Assembly (NCBI GenBank): GCA_902776725.1
Contig: CACYQX010000005.1
Coordinates: 1-64,000, forward strand
Reading direction: 5' to 3'
DNA from: an uncultured Eubacteriales bacterium
GTDB taxonomy: Bacteria; Bacillota; Clostridia; Peptostreptococcales; Anaerovoracaceae
Length of the DNA stretch: 64,000 bases
The notes under the pieces are model-generated. The model was not told where the DNA came from. It saw nothing but the letters and a program-made list of their open reading frames with translations, and searched no databases. Position 1 is the stretch's first letter. The number at the start of each line of letters is the position of its first letter. A program made the position numbers and the translations under genes. This document shows positions 61,511 through 64,000 of this stretch, one piece after another.

Positions 61511-62163
61511 TGGAATACCGTTATCTTACTCTCGGCAAAAGAGCTCGTGCAGAGCAGATAATAGAAAAATCAAAATTCATAGCCACCGTTTGTCCAGTGG
61601 AAACGCGGGAAGAGGCGGAGGCTTTTTTTACCGAGATAAGATCGGAGTTCAAGGATGCCACGCATAATGTTCCGGCCATGGTCATAGGCGAGAAGATGCA
61701 GCTCCAGTGGGGATCGGACGACGGTGAACCACAGGGCACATCGGGAGCTCCAATAGTGCAGCTCCTCGTCAACAAGGGTATAACCAACGCCGCCGTCATG
61801 ATTACTAGGTATTTTGGCGGAATAAAGCTCGGAACGGGCGGATTGGTAAGGGCTTATACCTCGAGCGCAGAGCTCGGGATAGCGGAGGCGGGCATCGTTT
61901 CTGCGGTTCCATTTGTGGAATACAGTGTGGCTGTGGACTACAGCATATATAACAGAATAATAAGCTATAGATTCCCCGATAGTTTTAAGGACAATATGCT
62001 TATGGGCGATGCCGTTTTTGGGGAAAACGTGAGCTTTATTCTCTCGGTTACAAGGGAAATGGAAGGGGAAATCAAAGGGCTTCTTACCGAGATTTCGGGA
62101 GGAAATATATCCTTCTCCGAAGGCCTTGAGAGGTTTAAGCTTATATCACATAAATCGGCGTAA
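61510..62163 (+). CDS. yigZ: IMPACT (YigZ/UPF0029) family protein
   Basis: 217 residues with a GTG start whose G is the last base of the codY stop; GGAG lies in the end of codY. N-terminal IMPACT domain (EKSKFIATVCPVETREEAEAF, HNVPAMVIGE, DDGEPQGTSGAPIVQLL, ITRYFGGIKLGTGGLVRAY) and a C-terminal ferredoxin-like domain. Linked by homology to regulation of translation under amino acid stress; the bacterial role is unclear. Confidence 0.93.
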   Translation: MEYRYLTLGKRARAEQIIEKSKFIATVCPVETREEAEAFFTEIRSEFKDATHNVPAMVIGEKMQLQWGSDDGEPQGTSGAPIVQLLVNKGITNAAVMITRYFGGIKLGTGGLVRAYTSSAELGIAEAGIVSAVPFVEYSVAVDYSIYNRIISYRFPDSFKDNMLMGDAVFGENVSFILSVTREMEGEIKGLLTEISGGNISFSEGLERFKLISHKSA

Positions 62164-62191
62164 TAGAGGGCTCTTGGGGCTTAAAAAATCC

Positions 62192-62220
62192 TTGACAAAA
62201 GGTGCGCTCCATTATAGAAT
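62192..62220 (+). promoter_or_regulatory. Promoter of the tRNA array
   Basis: TTGACA (62192-62197), 17-bp spacer, TAGAAT (62215-62220), 45 bases upstream of the first tRNA. Confidence 0.75.
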
Positions 62221-62264
62221 TTATGAGTACGTCAGATGGACAGGTGTCGATTTTGGCGGTATGC

Positions 62265-62341
62265 GGCCTGGTAGTTCAGTTGGTTAGAATGCCAGCCTGT
62301 CACGCTGGAGGTCGACGGTTCGAGCCCGTTCCAGGTCGCCA
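62265..62341 (+). tRNA. tRNA-Asp (anticodon GUC)
   Basis: 77 nt with encoded CCA; acceptor GGCCTGG/CCAGGTC, anticodon loop CTGTCAC, T-loop TTCGAGC. First of 14 tRNAs. Confidence 0.95.
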
Positions 62342-62360
62342 ATTCAATTTGACGTAATAT

Positions 62361-62435
62361 GCTGGCGTGGCTCAACGGTAGAGCAGCTGATTTGTAATCA
62401 GCAGGTTGGGGGTTCGATTCCCTCCGCCAGCTCCA
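62361..62435 (+). tRNA. tRNA-Thr (anticodon UGU)
   Basis: 75 nt with CCA; acceptor GCTGGCG/CGCCAGC, anticodon loop TTTGTAA, T-loop TTCGATT. Confidence 0.95.
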
Positions 62436-62490
62436 TCATCAAATTTCATAATATGTGTCTCGTAAGGGGCAGTAAATCTGATGTGGTCGT

Positions 62491-62575
62491 CGAGGGATTC
62501 CCGAGTGGCCAAAGGGGGCGGACTGTAAATCCGTTAGCTGAGCTTTCGATGGTTCGAATCCATCTCCCTCGACCA
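62491..62575 (+). tRNA. tRNA-Tyr (anticodon GUA) with C1:G72 first pair
   Basis: 85 nt with CCA and a long variable arm; anticodon loop CTGTAAA. Counting back from the T-stem (GATGG/CCATC), the 7-bp acceptor is CGAGGGA/TCCCTCG with discriminator A, so the first pair is C1:G72 and not the G1:C72 usual in bacteria. The two bases just upstream (GT) could also pair with the discriminator and the first C of CCA. Confidence 0.9.
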
Positions 62576-62584
62576 ACTAAATAC

Positions 62585-62659
62585 GCGGAAGTGGCTCAGG
62601 GGTAGAGCATCGCCTTGCCAAGGCGAGGGTCGCGAGTTCGAATCTCGTCTTCCGCTCCA
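62585..62659 (+). tRNA. tRNA-Gly (anticodon GCC)
   Basis: 75 nt with CCA; acceptor GCGGAAG/CTTCCGC, anticodon loop TTGCCAA. Confidence 0.95.
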
Positions 62660-62666
62660 ATTATTT

Positions 62667-62740
<74 letters not shown>

Positions 62741-62755
62741 TTTTTTTAACAGTGT

Positions 62756-62832
62756 GGGCCCATAGCTCAGTTGGATAGAGCAACGGCCTTCTAAGCCGTG
62801 TGTCTGGGGTTCGAATCCCTATGGGCTCACCA
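62756..62832 (+). tRNA. tRNA-Arg (anticodon UCU)
   Basis: 77 nt with CCA; acceptor GGGCCCA/TGGGCTC, anticodon loop CTTCTAA, reads AGA/AGG. Confidence 0.95.
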
Positions 62833-62847
62833 CTACTTATAAGATGA

Positions 62848-62922
62848 TGGGGTATAGCCAAGTGGTAAGGCAACGGACTTTGACTCCGTCATTCGTAGGT
62901 TCGAGTCCTGCTACCCCAGCCA
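62848..62922 (+). tRNA. tRNA-Gln (anticodon UUG)
   Basis: 75 nt with CCA; acceptor TGGGGTA/TACCCCA with U1:A72, the usual Gln start, anticodon loop CTTTGAC. Confidence 0.95.
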
Positions 62923-62933
62923 ACTAGGTATAC

Positions 62934-63009
62934 GACCCATTAGCTCAGGTGGTAGAGCACTTGACTTTTAATCAAGGTGTCCGGAGTTCGAGTCTCCGAT
63001 GGGTCACCA
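62934..63009 (+). tRNA. tRNA-Lys (anticodon UUU)
   Basis: 76 nt with CCA; acceptor GACCCAT/ATGGGTC, anticodon loop CTTTTAA. Confidence 0.95.
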
Positions 63010-63040
63010 AAATAAAATCTGCCCACGAGGGCATCTTCGT

Positions 63041-63129
<89 letters not shown>

Positions 63130-63144
63130 TGAGATCACAAGCGA

Positions 63145-63236
63145 GGAGAAGTACTCAAGAGGCTGAAGAGGACGGTTTGCTAAACCGTTAGGGTTCGATT
63201 AGGGCCGCATGGGTTCGAATCCCATCTTCTCCGCCA
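63145..63236 (+). tRNA. tRNA-Ser (anticodon GCU)
   Basis: 92 nt with CCA, long variable arm; acceptor GGAGAAG/CTTCTCC, anticodon loop TTGCTAA. Shares acceptor sequence with the tRNA-Ser(CGA) at 42.5 kb. Confidence 0.95.
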
Positions 63237-63249
63237 CTTCCCCAAACGC

Positions 63250-63325
63250 AGGGGTATAGCTCAGTTGGTAGAGCAGCGGTCTCCAAAACCGCGTGCCGAG
63301 GGTTCGAGTCCTTCTGCCCCTGCCA
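63250..63325 (+). tRNA. tRNA-Trp (anticodon CCA)
   Basis: 76 nt with CCA; acceptor AGGGGTA/TGCCCCT, anticodon loop CTCCAAA, discriminator G. Confidence 0.95.
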
Positions 63326-63334
63326 ATTTTATAG

Positions 63335-63411
63335 CGGGGTGTAGCGCAGTTTGGTAGCGCAACTGGTTTGGGACCAGTGGGCCGCGGGTTCAAATCCTGC
63401 CACCCCGACCA
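63335..63411 (+). tRNA. tRNA-Pro (anticodon UGG)
   Basis: 77 nt with CCA; acceptor CGGGGTG/CACCCCG with C1:G72 (normal for tRNA-Pro), anticodon loop TTTGGGA. Confidence 0.95.
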
Positions 63412-63424
63412 TTACCAAAAACGT

Positions 63425-63501
63425 GGGCCACTAGCTCAGTTGGTCAGAGCGTCCGGCTCATAACCGGCAGGTCCCGGGTTCAAGTCCCTGGTGGCCCACC
63501 A
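63425..63501 (+). tRNA. tRNA with CAU anticodon (Met elongator or Ile2)
   Basis: 77 nt with CCA; acceptor GGGCCAC/GTGGCCC, anticodon loop CTCATAA. It is not initiator tRNA, because the 1:72 pair is closed (G:C) and the three G:C pairs of the initiator anticodon stem are absent. Elongator Met and lysidine-modified Ile(CAU) cannot be told apart with certainty here. Confidence 0.85.
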
Positions 63502-63507
63502 ATATTC

Positions 63508-63583
63508 GCCCAGATAGCTCAGTTGGTAGAGCAGTAGACTGAAAATCTACGTGTCCTTGGTTCAATTCCGAGTCTGGGCACCA
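63508..63583 (+). tRNA. tRNA-Phe (anticodon GAA)
   Basis: 76 nt with CCA; acceptor GCCCAGA/TCTGGGC, anticodon loop CTGAAAA, T-loop TTCAATT. Last gene of the array. Confidence 0.95.
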
Positions 63584-63589
63584 CAAAAG

Positions 63590-63628
63590 CAGTTTTCCTA
63601 AGCTTAGCGCTGGGAGGGCTGTTTTTTT
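63590..63628 (+). terminator. Terminator of the tRNA array
   Basis: CAGTTTTCCT (63590-63599) pairs with GGGAGGGCTG (63612-63621) with several G-T pairs, followed by seven T. Confidence 0.75.
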
Positions 63629-63652
63629 ATGCACTCATATACCGTGAGCACC

Positions 63653-63681
63653 TTGCATATTGGGAGTCAATGCATTATGAT
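63653..63681 (+). promoter_or_regulatory. Promoter of tdk
   Basis: TTGCAT (63653-63658), 17-bp spacer, TATGAT (63676-63681), 32 bases upstream of the start codon. Confidence 0.65.
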
Positions 63682-63713
63682 TAACTTGTATAAATCGTGA
63701 AGGAGATTATCAT

Positions 63714-64000
63714 ATGGCACAACTCTATTACCGCTACAGTACGATGAACGCGGGAAAATCAATCGAGCTGATCAAAGTTGCATACAACTACGAAGAAAGA
63801 GGCAAAAACGTCCTGACTCTCATGCCGTCCGTCGACGACAGATACGGAACAGGCGTAGTCACATCAAGAATCGGCGTTCAGAGAGAAGCAAAGATCGTAG
63901 GCGAAGATACCGACATATTGGAACTCTTCATCAAAGAAAACGAGAAGAGAAAAATCGATTGCGTGCTTCTGGATGAAGTGCAGTTCCTCAAGAAACACCA
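63714..64000 (+). CDS. tdk: Thymidine kinase, N-terminal part (3' end outside window)
   Basis: The first 95 residues are present and the frame is open to the right edge. P-loop YSTMNAGKSIELIK, then the typical NVLTLMPSVDDRYG segment and Walker B VLLDEVQFL with the catalytic-base Glu region. Type II (TK1-like) thymidine kinase, phosphorylating deoxythymidine with ATP; works with the nucleoside salvage genes deoB and pdp at 33-36 kb. GAAGGAG ribosome binding site 8 bases before the ATG. The C-terminal zinc and lasso region is not visible. Confidence 0.93.
   Translation, partial: MAQLYYRYSTMNAGKSIELIKVAYNYEERGKNVLTLMPSVDDRYGTGVVTSRIGVQREAKIVGEDTDILELFIKENEKRKIDCVLLDEVQFLKKH

Overview
The window reads as a chromosomal segment of a strictly anaerobic, amino-acid-fermenting low-to-moderate GC Firmicute (class Clostridia). 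The grounds are B12-dependent lysine 5,6-aminomutase with a short-chain fatty acid permease and CoA-transferase, a pyruvate:ferredoxin oxidoreductase, a Re-type citrate synthase, hslUV-codY synteny, strong AGGAGG ribosome binding sites and sigma-A promoters. Amino-acid-fermenting families such as Anaerovoracaceae/Peptostreptococcales fit best, but that placement is inference. I see no phage, IS element, CRISPR array or rRNA.

Layout. 1-7.8 kb: end of a HAD hydrolase gene, then a lysine-fermentation block (MutS-like ATPase, kamD, kamE), a fatty-acid permease (atoE) and a CoA-transferase (atoD, atoA). 7.9-17.6 kb: an M3 oligoendopeptidase and a five-component Dpp/Opp peptide importer. In this importer the DppC permease carries a complete seven-repeat RCC1-like propeller in its first extracellular loop, and the DppF ATPase carries a ~170-residue helical/coiled-coil insert. 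17.7-25 kb: pyruvate:ferredoxin oxidoreductase and a heterodimeric ABC exporter. 25.1-31.2 kb: an aromatic amino acid operon (DAHP synthase, tyrA, aroB, aroA, aroC, chorismate mutase, aroQ). 31.2-35.8 kb: an rmuC gene broken by a small deletion, a metallophosphoesterase, and nucleoside catabolism (deoB, pdp). 35.9-42.1 kb: an oxidative half-citrate-cycle operon (Re-citrate synthase, GntR regulator, aconitase, isocitrate dehydrogenase, then a lipid kinase) behind a promoter that overlaps a palindromic operator. 42.1-47.5 kb: a small zinc-ribbon protein, tRNA-Ser(CGA), and a divergent pair of units (arcC-pyrB against a cyclic amidohydrolase and an aspartate aminotransferase-like gene). 47.5-53.7 kb: a second heterodimeric ABC exporter, a MORN-repeat lipoprotein, a cysteine hydrolase and a Cof phosphatase. 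53.8-62.2 kb: yraN, comM, dprA, topA, hslV, hslU, codY, yigZ. 62.2-64 kb: a 14-gene tRNA array and the start of thymidine kinase.

How it works together. Peptides are imported and cleaved, amino acids are fermented (lysine through the aminomutase to acyl-CoA and fatty acids), and pyruvate is oxidised to acetyl-CoA. Part of the acetyl-CoA goes through Re-citrate synthase to 2-oxoglutarate for glutamate. The pyrB-arcC-amidohydrolase-aminotransferase group could run pyrimidine synthesis backwards, releasing ATP from carbamoyl phosphate and feeding aspartate carbon to oxaloacetate. CodY is the likely nutritional regulator, though I found no clear CodY box.

The most unusual object is the peptide transporter with two inserted domains on opposite sides of the membrane. 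Next are the palindromic operator of the citrate operon, a tRNA-Tyr with a C1:G72 pair, and the disrupted rmuC.
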